A stretch of 64,000 nt of DNA, from the NCBI GenBank assembly GCA_907165135.1, contig OU015566.1:8230157-8294156 (forward strand), written 5' to 3'. Position 1 is the first letter of the stretch. Each line of letters starts with the position of its first letter. A program made the position numbers and the translations under genes. This document shows, one piece after another, positions 1 through 12,149 of this stretch. The notes beneath the pieces are model-generated. The model made no database searches. It was not told the DNA's origin and saw nothing but the letters and a program-made list of their open reading frames with translations. This DNA is from Oikopleura dioica (Eukaryota; Chordata; Appendicularia; Copelata; Oikopleuridae).

Positions 1-1139
1 TTATGTATTTAAAGAACAGGGGATTTTTCTGAATTCACTTGTTAAAGCTTTTTTTGTTAATCTATGGCATGCCGCATGAACACCTTTTGAAACTGATAAG
101 AATTTTAATGACTCATCACTTCAAGAGCGCGCAAAACGACGCTCAAATTGAGCCTTGAGGATCCCTTCCAGCTCATCCGAAATCCCTAATCACCGTCGAT
201 AATTTTCCTTCAAATCAGTGTATTTGTAAACAAGGCGACGAAGCTGGAGTCGCGAAATCCGGGCACTCACACATGTATACCGTTAATTAACGCATCACGT
301 GTTGATGCCTTGATTACTCGTCGGGATGAAATCGAGTTCAATAGACTTGTATATGGATAAGCAGGATTCTGTAAGAGACGGCTTGCATATTTGGCTCGTA
401 TCTTTGATAAATTGACCTTATCTTTATCATTTTTCATTTTCTAATCTTTGAAAATGTTCATTAACGCAAGTAGTTACAAATAAGAAAAAACGTGTCTGCG
501 GAATAAAACTTACCAATTGCGAATTGAGCATTCAGATCGGCTCCTTCAAGGTCTCCACTTAGTACTGCTACTTTCGCCCTGAAATGCTCGTCTTATCCTT
601 TTTAGAACACTTTGTTTTTGACTTTACCGTTGTAAGAGAATGATCTCAAGTCGCCTCTTGAAGTCCTCCTCTGCAAGCCCTTCTTTGCTGAAATGCTATT
701 AGCTGGTGTTCAAACTAAAACTGTAATTTCGAACGCCGTAACGATTCTAAGAGCTTCCTCATTGCGGCGGAAGAATGAGACAAAGTGTAGGCTTAAGGTC
801 TCAGATATGATCCGACGCGGTAAGGCGTAGTAGTCAATGCAGGTTGGATTGCGGCGAAAATGCGGCCGTAATAAGAACCAAGAAGATTTTCGACTTGAAT
901 CGAATATAGAAGCACAGTCGAATGCACAACTTGACCACGAACACTTTTGTGCGAGTATATACAGTCAAGTGAGACAGGAAGCCGCAAAGATGATTACTGA
1001 TTACTAAGTACACGATGTTCGATCTTACGGTCACTTTGCGGCGCAACCTGTCTCGACCGCCGTATTTGGAGAAGCAGTCGAATTTCTACCGAAGACGTTC
1101 CACAAGGAAAAACATCGCTCAGCATTTTTATTAATTGGA
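1..1139. other. Left-edge stretch, no confident gene
   Basis: No recognisable gene. A short plus-strand reading frame at 837-1007 ends in TAA, and the same frame stays open for about 49 more codons to about 1150. The minus strand is also open at 834-1046. None has a family signature, so this may be eroded coding sequence or chance. Confidence 0.3.
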
Positions 1140-1620
1140 TTATTAGCGTGAATCTGCTTCGAATTTCGGAGATGGATGATCAATATTCTCTCAATTATTC
1201 GTTTTTGAAGCTTCCTAACAATAATTTCTCAATGCAAGCTTTCACAAAAAAGACTGACGTCATTAAATTCTGCAGTGGCGAGAAAAATGTTCGCAAAAGT
1301 ATTTCTAAGCCGTTCCGGCACGCGGCATTGTATACAGCCCGGCGGTCGTCGAAATTCACGGCTCTAGGTGAGATGGTATCAAATGCATTTAGGAACGCGT
1401 CTACACACTCCTTTACGCTGCGTTACCTAAGTTTTTCTTCGGAACGTTTGAGCGCCTCTGAAATTGTAAAATTGCGGTTTAGCTCAAGAAATTTTTTCGC
1501 AGCGGGAATACCTAACGCTTTGTCGAACAAGCGCTGATGCTTTGCGGCGACTGCCATGAAGTAGAGCTCTGGTACCGCGGAGATCAAAGGGAGACGTTCA
1601 GATTAAGTAATTGATCATTT
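1140..1620 (-). pseudogene. Possible ankyrin-like gene fragment
   Basis: The minus strand reads as protein-like sequence from about 1600 down to about 1190, with one TAA in the frame. The stop disappears if a 68-nt GT-AG intron (about 1370-1437) is spliced, because the frame continues across it. The residues after the join (FDDRRAVYNAACRNGLEILL) faintly resemble a degenerate ankyrin repeat. The plus strand is also open over 1148-1537, so strand choice is uncertain. No start codon or full gene structure was found. It could be a gene fragment, a decayed gene or chance. Confidence 0.3.
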
Positions 1621-3397
1621 TTGGAGCGCGCTAGAAATGTGCGAAAATGGTGGAATTCTCCCGGACGTCGTTTTTTATCACATTGAATTTGAAAAATTGC
1701 TGTTTTTTCGTAAAAATCAACCCAAAAATTTTTGGCGAAAATATTTTTTGGCTGAAAAGTCTTCGTTCATAAATAATGATTCTAAATAAAAGCTCTTTAT
1801 TCAGCGGAAAAACGCCGTACTAAATTTCCGATTTCCTAAGCCACCAAAATCGGCATGAAAATCACTGGCTTTTCCTTGCGAAAAAGCCGCTCCGATTAAA
1901 CTCTCGGATGGCACACACATGCGTAAGGGCAGCATAATATTGGTGGCACGTTTTTTGATCGTACTTTCGAACCGTGTGCGGATCAGCACCGGTTGGATCA
2001 TCTTAAAGCTCTGAGCTGGATTCGATTCCAGTAGGAAGAAAATTAAAGGAGAATAATGCTTCTATGAAAAAATGCTTATTAGTGGCAAAAACCGTTTTCT
2101 AAATTATTTCTCTGAAAAACACTTCTGTGGTTTTTTGATACACGATTTCTTTGATCTCCGGTTCCTAAGCTGGTGGGATCGTTACGTGAATGGAAAGTGC
2201 CATACGAGACTTTGTTCTTGGTCATCGTTTGGAAACTCTTGAGCGTGTTTGGACTTCACGCGGAATGTCGAATCGCTGTTCATGTGGCTTCATAGACTTC
2301 GTTTTTTGAATCACTCAAATATTTTAAGATGTGTTAGATGGCTCAATAAAATTTTCTTCCGAAAAATATCTTCCAGCAATAGTGCTTTGCCGTTAATCTT
2401 CTTTCAAAGTTTTGTCCAAATTTTTAACTTTACTGTACGACTGTAATCATCTTGTGGTCCTTTCAAATTTCGAGAATATAATTAGTGATACTTGGACATT
2501 GACGGATATATAATTTTAGACTTGAGCGCTCCAGAAATACGACCAAGACTGGAAGAGCCGAACCCCAGCGCGGCCAGGTGTCCTTGGTCCTACTTCCTTA
2601 GCGGAGTTTGGTTTCACGTCGGCGGTAGGAGCCACTCTCGACGTTATCGCCTTATCACCCCTATACGCCCGAAAGGAAGTCTTCCGTAGCTTCTGATCAC
2701 AAGTCTTATTATCACTAAGACTGTCGGTCCATCGCCAAAGCAAATAATTCTCCACATTTCTCCAAGGAAGTGAGGTCGAGTTCAAACACGTGGATTTCTA
2801 GCTACAAATAGCAGTAGTACAATAGTCATTGATGAGTACAAAAAATAACTCTAACAAGAAAGTGTTATTTTAGTTGAACAAAAACTGTGTACAACGAGCA
2901 TTTCAAACACACCAGAACACGAGCCAAAAGGTAAATATTAATGTTAGAAAAAAGGGCTCTCCGAAAAAACTGTAATGCAGCGCGAGAGCAACAGTTCTGA
3001 ACAAGCAAATTCGAGGAATGTCGTGTTTGAGCGGTCAAAATCTAATAAAGTGGCGATTTGACTAATCTGCCGAGAGCTTATTTCTTTAAGATATTGTCAA
3101 ATCTTCGATAATGAAGCGCTCGAATCCGATTGCACGTGTTCAATCCGCTGAATTACAACTTGTAAGGGACTGATCGCAGTTGAAATGCGGCTCCGTCTAT
3201 TGAAAATTCTTGGGTTATTTGTTCTTGTTTACAGCTCGCTACAGAAGATACTTGGGCTAGAGACAGTGGAAAATAGGCGGCTTTCACCTCAAGATCGACT
3301 TTAATTTCAATATTTTAATTGATAAGGGGGTATCAACTCTAAGTCAAAAATTGTCCTTCTAGTAGAAAAGGCAATCATGTCGAGCGTCGCGTAAAAC
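1621..3397. other. No supportable gene
   Basis: AT-rich sequence with short open frames. A more GC-rich block at about 2540-2700 is open in several frames on both strands, including a plus-strand frame starting after a CAG at about 2534. It matches no family I recognise. I see no RNA gene or transposon ends. Confidence 0.3.
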
Positions 3398-3795
3398 ATG
3401 GACGATTTAGTTGTCCAAAAACACGGCCGAACATGGCGATTTCCTCGAAGGCGCCAGCTGGAGCTTCTTGTCTCCAGATTTAGATTGACTCTGCTCCAAC
3501 GTGTTTCTTGCTGGAATATCAGCGGTTCTTTCGGCTTTCGCAGAAAATCAGTCCTTGAAGTAATGGCGCTGGAAGAAAGTGGTGATAAGGACTTGAAAAG
3601 CGCTGAAGGTGGAAAAACAGCTCGAAGGGCTTATGGATACAAAAGCCATTAAAGTGCCCTCGAGATGTGGATATGGCAGCGACCGCAAGGCTACTTGAGG
3701 ATGTTTTATCGAGAATGGCTTGGAGCACGAACTTTGACACGTATCGCCAGCTTGATAAAAACGTGATTTTTGAGTGCTATCTTCGAAGTTCCTGA
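3398..3795 (+). pseudogene. Possible decayed coding fragment
   Basis: Protein-like sequence on the plus strand jumps between frames. One frame reads to about 3557 with a TGA at about 3488 where the context could have held tryptophan. A second frame contains VEKQLEGLMDTKAIKV at about 3607-3655. A third runs to TGA at about 3795 and contains ARLLEDVLSRMAWSTNFDTY. This is what a gene with frameshifts and a nonsense change would look like, but all frames here are unusually open. I do not recognise the protein. Confidence 0.28.
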
Positions 3796-3799
3796 CCAT

Positions 3800-4694
3800 G
3801 ATATTTGAATTTATTGAAATTTCTCAGTTTCGAAATATCAATTTTTTTTCTATCTAAAATTCTGGTCACAGTAAAACGGGGCTAAATGAGTCTAAAAATA
3901 AACGAACGATTTAATGATTTCAGTAAAAATATTTGAACAATCCTCAATTAAAATTGTTTTGCGTTGCCGCGTTTAGGTTAAATTTATGATAGGCCATCCT
4001 TCTGGTAAAATTATTTTGAAAATACTAGGGTAATTATCCCAAGCAAAAAAGACGCAACTTCAATTGATCTGAAAATCGATTGATCTTTTTGACCTAACTT
4101 CTGATTATAATTGAGAGGCATTACAAGCTCTTACTATAAGACCCATCGTTAACCCACGATCGAGAATATAAACTGTCATTTTTGTTTTTGCAAAATCATA
4201 AAAATGAACAGACAAGTCAGAACAAGCTTTAAAAGATTGGAGCCAAAACATTCTCTGGAAGAATCGTTCAGTTTTCCCTTATTTTCAGCCCATTTAATTC
4301 TTATTTCTGTTTGCATTAAATATTGTTTCCTGTTTTGACTACAAAGTCATTTTGCTGTCCAAAAAACAATGCAGTTCACGAGAAACGCTTCATTGTAAAC
4401 GAAAATACAGAGTGGCACAATCGTTCCAGAAAAACGTGACGGAATTGGCCAGTCACTACAAACAACGAGTTAATTATGGCGATATTTTTATAATATCAGA
4501 GTGGCGATAATGATGGTCAAATCGATCAATTAGCTTTAATTGAATGACAGCAAACTATGTCTGTTCATCAAACGGAAGACAACGGAAATAAACGCAATAG
4601 CAGAAACTCGGATGATCTCAAATTAGTCGTCCGTCGTAAAATATGTGAATGGGCTCGGCGAGATCGATGATGTTTTCTCCATCTTTCCTATAAA
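3800..4694. other. No supportable gene
   Basis: AT-rich with frequent stops in all frames. It directly precedes the open frame starting at 4695 and would hold its promoter if that gene is real. No recognisable motif. Confidence 0.35.
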
Positions 4695-5484
4695 TTGCGG
4701 ACTACAATGACGGAAAATAGAGAGAATACGATTTCGGAGAGCTCTGTTGGCGATTACAGAAATGATCCCGACCTTAATGCAGCCATAGGGGTTCCTCAAA
4801 TAATGAATGTCGACTTCAACTCTGTTATCAATCGTCTTGTTGAAGAAATGTCCATTCTGAGAGCTGACGTTAGGAAGCTGAAAGAGCAGAAGAAGAACCT
4901 CTTAACCCAAGAAGAGAAGAGAGAATTAGCAAATAAGAACATGCTCCAGATAATCAGAAATCCTGATTGGCGTTCAGCTAGCAGTATTGATGAAATCTAC
5001 TTATTTTTAAAAGCGATTGGATCTGGAGAACCTTATGCCAACATTGTTGTTCGCTACAAGCTTTCGCATCTTCAAGATATAAACAATGAGAAGACGATCC
5101 ACGCTCCTATCTTGCAGGAAAATGGACAACATAACTCAAACAGCAACCATCCCATGTCATGGGTTGGAAGTTTTCTTCGAAAATAAAATTGTCGAGATAT
5201 GTCCTCTTAAGAAAGACAGATGGGGGAAAATGCAATATTCAAGGACTCTTATGCAAAAAATGATCCTCAACTTACCAGAGAAAAAGAATTTGAGGATTTT
5301 TGCTCAAGAATCGAAGTTCGACACTGTCAGTAAAATCTATATTCTCGCAGTCAATAAAACTGAGAAAGAAGAAGAGATAATGGGAGTAAAAAGATTTCAA
5401 TATACCTTTGGAACTTCATCAACAATTGATAACGAAAATTTCGCTAGAAAAATAACATGGACTGTAATCAATGACGATAATTAA
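4695..5484 (+). CDS. Unknown protein, two overlapping frames
   Basis: Two plus-strand frames overlap. The first (4695-5186, 163 codons) is charged and contains a predicted coiled-coil segment around residues 50-80 (EEMSILRADVRKLKEQKKNL). The second (about 5086-5484, 132 codons) continues with ordinary protein-like sequence rich in Lys, Glu and Ile. They are probably one protein joined by a frameshift or an unresolved intron between about 5086 and 5186. I found no GT-AG pair there that preserves frame. No signal peptide, membrane segment or known domain is visible. It could be a lineage-specific gene or a fragment of a mobile element. Confidence 0.45.
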
Positions 5485-6290
5485 TTATTCTCGAATAAAT
5501 CAAAAAACGAAACTAAAACCCAGCATGTTTTTGAGCATGATCATCAGAAAGACGTTAATTTGCAAAGAGAAGGCGAGAAACAAATTTCCCACAGCTTTAG
5601 TTGAAAATTATAATTTGATGGGACGTTGGGATGAGTTTAGAAGGGTCGGCGCGTTTGTAATTTCCGCGCAAAGCTCAACGGAGCGGGGCGGCCGCGCCAC
5701 GTCGCAAAATTAAAAATTCCACGTTAAGATGCACCTGTTCGCTTTGTACTTCCAAATTTAACCTCACACGGGACGCGGGTGGTCATTTGCGGCGCATTAG
5801 AAACCGACTTTCTCTCTGGATCGACCACGACTGAGATTGAACTCCTCAAATTAGGCTACCTCTTTCTCTCCTTCAAATCCTGCTGCTTTGAACCCAATTC
5901 TAGGTTAATTCTTGTGAGCACTTTGTTGAACCAAATATCTTCGTCTTGGAAAATCCGATCTTAACACTTGAAATCAACAAAGAATCTGGCTTTGAACATA
6001 TTTTGTATAAACAGATCAAGTTTGACTTAATTTTAATTGTTCTGGCTGTCAGCTTCGCTCAAAACGAAATCTGAATTGGTGACAAGCTGCTGTATCAAAT
6101 TTACTTTCGCAAAGCGCGAATTAATTCGTAAAGAGTGCCTTGGCGAGTAGACAATTCCAGAGGTTGAGGTTTTCCGTTAATCATTGAATTTTTCACTTTG
6201 TCGATTCGAAAAATGAGTGAAAAAAAAAGACGTGGCAACTAATTTCGTCTTTTGATAAAAAATAAACATCTTTTTAATGCGAGCTGACTC
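5485..6290. other. Gap before transposon; nothing recognised
   Basis: Contains only short open frames (for example 5471-5713 and 5779-5964) without protein-family features. It ends at the target-site duplication of the element starting at 6299. Confidence 0.35.
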
Positions 6291-6298
6291 GCAAGGAG
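6291..6298. repeat. 8-bp target-site duplication, left
   Basis: GCAAGGAG directly precedes the terminal inverted repeat at 6299 and is repeated exactly at 9672-9679 after the right end. An 8-bp duplication is the hallmark length of hAT transposition. Confidence 0.9.
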
Positions 6299-6643
6299 CA
6301 GGGTGGGGAATGTCTTAAGAAAATTCAACGGCACCGGCACGGCACGGCACACCAAAAATTCCTGTGCCGCGGCACGGCACGGCACGGCACGGCAAAAAAA
6401 TTAAGAACGCGTGCCGGGACACGGCACAGCACGTTACGGCACAGTTTTTTCCTTTTTTTTTCTCGTAAAAAACACTCAAAAATATTTGAATATAATTTTA
6501 TTTAATAAATTCGTCTGCAACGTAAGTCGGCCGAGAAATTTCGTGAAAAATTATTTTCAAAAAATTTAGAATTATTTTTTTTGAAAGCTGAATAAAAACC
6601 ATAATTTGAATTAAAACCTGGATAAATTGTATTTTAACAGTTA

Positions 6644-6664
6644 GTGGGGGTGGGTGGGGTTTGG
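6644..6664 (+). other. G-quadruplex-like motif before array
   Basis: Four runs of three to five guanines separated by one to three bases sit just upstream of the tandem array. This fits the usual intramolecular G-quadruplex pattern. A similar run precedes the second array at about 15441-15461. Confidence 0.6.
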
Positions 6665-6714
6665 GAAGTAACTGAAATTGATCACCTCAGAGTTCCCTGC
6701 CATTGTCAAGCCCC

Positions 6715-9526
6715 TTAAATTTAAAAATCAAGGAACGGGGCTGAAACGGCCCGAAGGGCCGTCAAGCCCCTTAAATTTAAAAATCAAGGAACGGGGCTGA
6801 AACGGCCCGAAGGGCCGTCAAGCCCCTTAAATTTAAAAATCAAGGAACGGGGCTGAAACGGCCCGAAGGGCCGTCAAGCCCTTAAATTTAAAAATCAAGG
6901 AACGGGGCTGAAACGGCCCGAAGGGCCGTCAAGCCCCTTAAATTTAAAAATCAAGGAACGGGGCTGAAACGGCCCGAAGGGCCGTCAAGCCCCTTAAATT
7001 TAAAATCAAGGAACGGGGCTGAAACGGCCCGAAGGGCCGTCAAGCCCCTTAAATTTAAAAATCAAGGAACGGGGCTGAAACGGCCCGAAGGGCCGTCAAG
7101 CCCCTTAAATTTAAAAATCAAGGAACGGGGCTGAAACGGCCCGAAGGGCCGTCAAGCCCTTAAATTTAAAAATCAAGGAACGGGGCTGAAACGGCCCGAA
7201 GGGCCGTCAAGCCCCTTAAATTTAAAAATCAAGGAACGGGGCTGAAACGGCCCGAAGGGCCGTCAAGCCCTTAAATTTAAAAATCAAGGAACGGGGCTGA
7301 AACGGCCCGAAGGGCCGTCAAGCCCTTAAATTTAAAAATCAAGGAACGGGGCTGAAACGGCCCGAAGGGCCGTCAAGCCCCTTAAATTTAAAAATAAAGG
7401 AACGGGGCTGAAACGGCCCGAAGGGCCGTCAAGCCCCTTAAATTTAAAATCAAGGAACGGGGCTGAAACGGCCCGAAGGGCCGTCAAGCCCCTTAAATTT
7501 AAAAATCAAGGAACGGGGCTGAAACGGCCCGAAGGGCCGTCAAGCCCCTTAAATTTAAAAATCAAGGAACGGGGCTGAAACGGCCCGAAGGGCCGTCAAG
7601 CCCTTAAATTTAAAAATCAAGGAACGGGGCTGAAACGGCCCGAAGGGCCGTCAAGCCCTTAAATTTAAAAATCAAGGAACGGGGCTGAAACGGCCCGAAG
7701 GGCCGTCAAGCCCTTAAATTTAAAAATCAAGGAACGGGGCTGAAACGGCCCGAAGGGCCGTCAAGCCCCTTAAATTTAAAAATCAAGGAACGGGGCTGAA
7801 ACGGCCCGAAGGGCCGTCAAGCCCTTAAATTTAAAAATCAAGGAACGGGGCTGAAACGGCCCGAAGGGCCGTCAAGCCCCTTAAATTTAAAAATCAAGGA
7901 ACGGGGCTGAAACGGCCCGAAGGGCCGTCAAGCCCCTTAAATTTAAAAATCAAGGAACGGGGCTGAAACGGCCCGAAGGGCCGTCAAGCCCCTTAAATTT
8001 AAAAATCAAGGAACGGGGCTGAAACGGCCCGAAGGGCCGTCAAGCCCCTTAAATTTAAAAATCAAGGAACGGGGCTGAAACGGCCCGAAGGGCCGTCAAG
8101 CCCCTTAAATTTAAAAATCAAGGAACGGGGCTGAAACGGCCCGAAGGGCCGTCAAGCCCCTTAAATTTAAAAATCAAGGAACGGGGCTGAAACGGCCCGA
8201 AGGGCCGTCAAGCCCCTTAAATTTAAAAATCAAGGAACGGGGCTGAAACGGCCCGAAGGGCCGTCAAGCCCCTTAAATTTAAAAATCAAGGAACGGGGCT
8301 GAAACGGCCCGAAGGGCCGTCAAGCCCCTTAAATTTAAAAATCAAGGAACGGGGCTGAAACGGCCCGAAGGGCCGTCAAGCCCCTTAAATTTAAAAATCA
8401 AGGAACGGGGCTGAAACGGCCCGAAGGGCCGTCAAGCCCCTTAAATTTAAAAATCAAGGAACGGGGCTGAAACGGCCAGAAGGGCCGTCAAGCCCCTTAA
8501 ATTTAAAAATCAAGGAACGGGGCTGAAACGGCCCGAAGGGCCGTCAAGCCCTTAAATTTAAAAATCAAGGAACGGGGCTGAAACGGCCCGAAGGGCCGTC
8601 AAGCCCCTTAAATTTAAAAATCAAGGAACGGGGCTGAAACGGCCCGAAGGGCCGTCAAGCCCCTTAAATTTAAAAATCAAGGAACGGGGCTGAAACGGCC
8701 CGAAGGGCCGTCAAGCCCTTAAATTTAAAAATCAAGGAACGGGGCTGAAACGGCCCGAAGGGCCGTCAAGCCCCTTAAATTTAAAAATCAAGGAACGGGG
8801 CTGAAACGGCCCGAAGGGCCGTCAAGCCCCTTAAATTTAAAAATCAAGGAACGGGGCTGAAACGGCCCGAAGGGCCGTCAAGCCCTTAAATTTAAAAATC
8901 AAGGAACGGGGCTGAAACGGCCCGAAGGGCCGTCAAGCCCCTTAAATTTAAAAATCAAGGAACGGGGCTGAAACGGCCCGAAGGGCCGTCAAGCCCCTTA
9001 AATTTAAAAATCAAGGAACGGGGCTGAAACGGCCCGAAGGGCCGTCAAGCCCCTTAAATTTAAAAATCAAGGAACGGGGCTGAAACGGCCCGAAGGGCCG
9101 TCAAGCCCTTAAATTTAAAAATCAAGGAACGGGGCTGAAACGGCCCGAAGGGCCGTCAAGCCCTTAAATTTAAAAATCAAGGAACGGGGCTGAAACCGCC
9201 CGAAGGGCCGTCAAGCCCCTTAAATTTAAAAATCAAGGAACGGGGCTGAAACCGCCCGAAGGGCCGTCAAGCCCCTTAAATTTAAAAATCAAGGAACGGG
9301 GCTGAAACGGCCCGAAGGGCCGTCTAGCCCTTAAATTTAAAAATCAAGGAACGGGGCTGAAACGGCCCGAAGGGCCGTCAAGCCCTTAAATTTGAAAATC
9401 AAGGAACGGGGCTGAAACGGCCCGAAGGGCCGTCAAGCCCCTTAAATTTAAAAATCAAGGAACGGGGCTGAAACGGCCCGAAGGGCCGTCAAGCCCCTTA
9501 AATTTAAAAATCAAGGAACGGGGCTG
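6715..9526 (+). repeat. 56-bp tandem array, about 50 copies
   Basis: About 2.8 kb of head-to-tail copies of a 55-56-bp unit. Each unit holds a perfect inverted repeat (CGGCCCGAAGGGCCG) and a second pair of complementary blocks (AGCCCC and GGGGCT) around an AT-rich middle, so every unit can fold into hairpins. Length differences come mainly from CCCC versus CCC after GTCAAG. Only scattered base changes are visible, pointing to recent expansion or homogenisation. Repeats abut without unique spacers, so this is a minisatellite and not a CRISPR array. Confidence 0.95.
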
Positions 9527-9671
9527 CGCCTTACCCTAACCCCAGTGCCGCGGCACCGTGCCGTGTCCAAACTGAAATTCACTGAATGGAGCGGCACAGC
9601 ACGGCACGTGCCGTGCCGTGTCCGTGCCGCAGTGCCGTGCCGTGCCGTGCCGTAGACTTTTCCCCACCCTG

Positions 9672-9679
9672 GCAAGGAG
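9672..9679. repeat. 8-bp target-site duplication, right
   Basis: GCAAGGAG, identical to 6291-6298, directly after the right inverted repeat. Confidence 0.9.
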
Positions 9680-10050
9680 CTTATTCCGTTTCGTCTGGTT
9701 TTCAAAACAAGCCAGCCAAGTTCAATAAAGCTGATATTTTCGCCGCTTAGCAGTTTTTATAACACGTTTTTATATTATGAAAATAGTCATAAAGGTTCTG
9801 ATATGGTTACTTTTATCGTGTATTTATGGCGGAAAAGGTTCGATAAGATTTCCGAAAAAAACGTTTCACTCTTTTTCGTTAACCGCTCATTGTTTTTGCT
9901 GATAGGTGATAGTTGCTGGTAGAAGCTTTTGAGCTAGCAGAAATGGCGATAGAGAAGAACGTGATAGAGGGTCAAAAAGGAAGAAAAAGATTGAATAAGA
10001 AAGCGAGAGAATTTATTGATAAGAAAAGTACAAGGCGTAAATTTATCTTT
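9680..10050. other. Gap right of transposon; nothing recognised
   Basis: Host sequence continuing after the hAT-like element. No convincing frame or RNA gene. Confidence 0.35.
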
Positions 10051-10850
10051 TTAGAACTGATTGAAAAGAGCAATCGTTGCAAAAAGTGAAAAATTGAGCG
10101 CTGATAAGCGAGCTGCTGAAATATTAATTAACGGCGCGTCATCGTAGAAGCTGAACCAGTCATCGGAAGTGTCCTTGCTGATATCGTCGCCTTGCTCGAG
10201 TTCTATGAGCTCTCTGTCAAACTGCGAGTAAGTGTATCTAATGGCGAGCATTGTGTGGTAAGTTTCTTTTCCTTATTTAAAAGTTCAATACATTTTCATC
10301 AATTTTTTTGCGATTTTCTTCACGCTTTGAACTTTTTCCTTCAAGGAAGCTTCCAAAAGTCTCATCAGTTTTAAACGCCGGGCAAATTGAATCTAATTTC
10401 TAAAGATAAAAGAGAATATTACCCCAATCATCAACTCAATTATTACCTCGTTCAGCAGCCATTCTTCATCTCGGATGTCCTCAAAAGCGATTTCTAGCGA
10501 ATCGCTAATCACATTAAAAATAATCCTGCTTTATCGGCAAATATCAGCTTGTTGGCTGCATCTTGAGCTTCTCTGCAAATCGCTTTCGTTGGAAAATTAA
10601 GTTCAATCAAAGACTGGCTTCTTCGCTGATTGTTGATTAGTTGGATTATGTCGCAGGCTTGTTGAGGGTTTTTGTGTTTGTTCTGCACCTCTAGTATGTA
10701 GATGCAGATATCTCTTTTCAGAAGGCTCTTTTGTTACAGTTGGTTATCGTTTAAAAATTGTTAAAGAAGTTGCCCGTGCCTGAAATCCTCTTGAATTTCT
10801 TCGTACACTTCCTGTTCCATTACTGCATCGACAGTAGTACTGATATTCAT
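10051..10850 (-). pseudogene. Decayed gene with two nonsense codons
   Basis: Reading the minus strand from an ATG at 10850, one frame gives protein-like sequence for over 100 codons. It contains two TAA codons at about 10760 and 10735, each directly followed by CAA, as if CAA had changed to TAA. The frame includes ACDIIQLINNQRRSQSLIEL and then slips near 10512. The next segment (EIAFEDIRDEEWLLNE) ends at a good GTAATA splice donor near 10447. A later exon-like piece (ELEQGDDISKDTSDDWFSFY) lies at 10051-10251. I do not recognise the family. The lesions suggest a pseudogene of an acidic protein. Confidence 0.42.
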
Positions 10851-12149
10851 ACAGTACCCAAAAGTAACGAAAGAAGGAAGCCAAGCCCTCATGTTTTTAT
10901 CTGCGCCGGATTCTCGCTGAATGAAGCGATTTTATAAGGAATATGCTGAATCACTCTTTCTTGGCAGAGATTCTTTTCAGCTTCGTTTACCGGATAAAAG
11001 TCACCGGCAGATGATTATTGTGCGTTTTTAGTTTGCCGAAGGAGGAATCATTTTTTACTATATTGTTCGATATTTATTTTTTCATTTTCGAGACAGTTTT
11101 ATTTTTCAATAAATGATTGATTTCCTCCTTGAAAATCAAGAAAAACGTTTAGTCATAAAAGCTTCAATAGTAATGTTTTTCATTGTCAACGTGCTCGGAA
11201 TTAGTGTTTGTTTTATTTGAGCTTCAGTTTAAATCTTAGTTGCTCCACGAGCGGATTTTAATCAACCTTTTTCAGGGTACTGTTACTCTTTTTCACGTGC
11301 ATTCACGTGGTCGCTTGAACTCTTCAGATTAATTTTATTTCAAATTTAAATTTTGAAATGCAAAATGAATTAATTAATTTCAACAAAAGTATGACGGAAT
11401 TTGGAAAAAACGAACCTTCCAATAAACTCCAGGTTGTCAGGTTTGTGAGTATGAAAAATATTTGAGAAGAATGCGGCTTTCGGCTCACCTCAAAAACGTA
11501 TTCTACAAACGGTAGTTAGTATACTCTGAGGGCTACACAGCGAAAAATGTCCAAAGATGTTTTAGTGCGGCAGTCGGAGTACGTTGTCTAAGCACCGATC
11601 AATCAAGCGGTTTGGAGACAAAACGACGCGAAAATTTTCGTTATAATAAACTTATCACTAAAGTTTAGTGACTCTTATTTCTAAATTTTCACGCTTGGAA
11701 CAACCGTCGGCAAAGTGGCAGCTTTGTGATTGTAATGAACCGTAAATCGAACGTGCGCGCAGTGATCTCAGCCGCCGGTGTCAACGACCGCTGCTTCTTG
11801 ATTCGCATTCCATCGCGGTGAGCCTCAAGTGCCTTAGAAGGTGTCGCGCTGAGCTTGATGTAACCAGCTGGCGGCAATTGAGCTAACCAAAGACTCGTCG
11901 AATGTTCCATTTCAAGACTTCTGCTCATTTAGAAAGCATAACTGAATGGAAACAATCATACCCTTATTCTTAGGGCCTAAGAGTAGTAGCGAAGTTCGTT
12001 TCACATCAGCATATTAGCAAGTATGCCCTTTCAGCCGTGAAGATCACTGATCTTAGATCAGCATCTATTTCCACTAGGGCGGTTGATTGAAATCGTTTTT
12101 TGTATATAATTTTCATATCAAACGGCGGAATAAGTAAGAGATCTTAAAA
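10851..12149. other. No supportable gene
   Basis: Mostly AT-rich. A GC-richer patch at about 11690-11930 is open on the minus strand (79 codons) and on the plus strand, without family features. It may be eroded coding sequence. Confidence 0.3.

Larger units (their letters stand above)
6299..9671. mobile_element. hAT-like non-autonomous element with satellite
   Basis: A 3373-bp element bounded by perfect 12-bp inverted repeats (CAGGGTGGGGAA) and flanked by the 8-bp duplication GCAAGGAG. Inside each end lie short subterminal repeats of the hexamer GGCACG: about 6330-6430 on the left and, in inverted orientation, about 9540-9655 on the right. Such repeats are typical hAT transposase-binding regions. 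No transposase is encoded, so the element would depend on an enzyme made elsewhere. The core is a G-rich segment followed by about 50 tandem copies of a 56-bp unit. The near-identity of the ends and copies suggests recent activity or recent array expansion. Confidence 0.88.

Noticed and set aside
1148-1537. 129-codon plus-strand frame
   Set aside because: Low-complexity hydrophilic sequence without motifs. The opposite strand reads more like protein and can be spliced in frame.
2010-2035. tRNA T-arm-like hairpin CTGGATTCGATTCCAG
   Set aside because: No matching acceptor stem, D arm or anticodon arm at the right distance upstream.
6715-9526. Resemblance to a CRISPR array
   Set aside because: Units abut without unique spacers, the surrounding genes are eukaryotic, and the array sits inside a transposon. 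It is a minisatellite.
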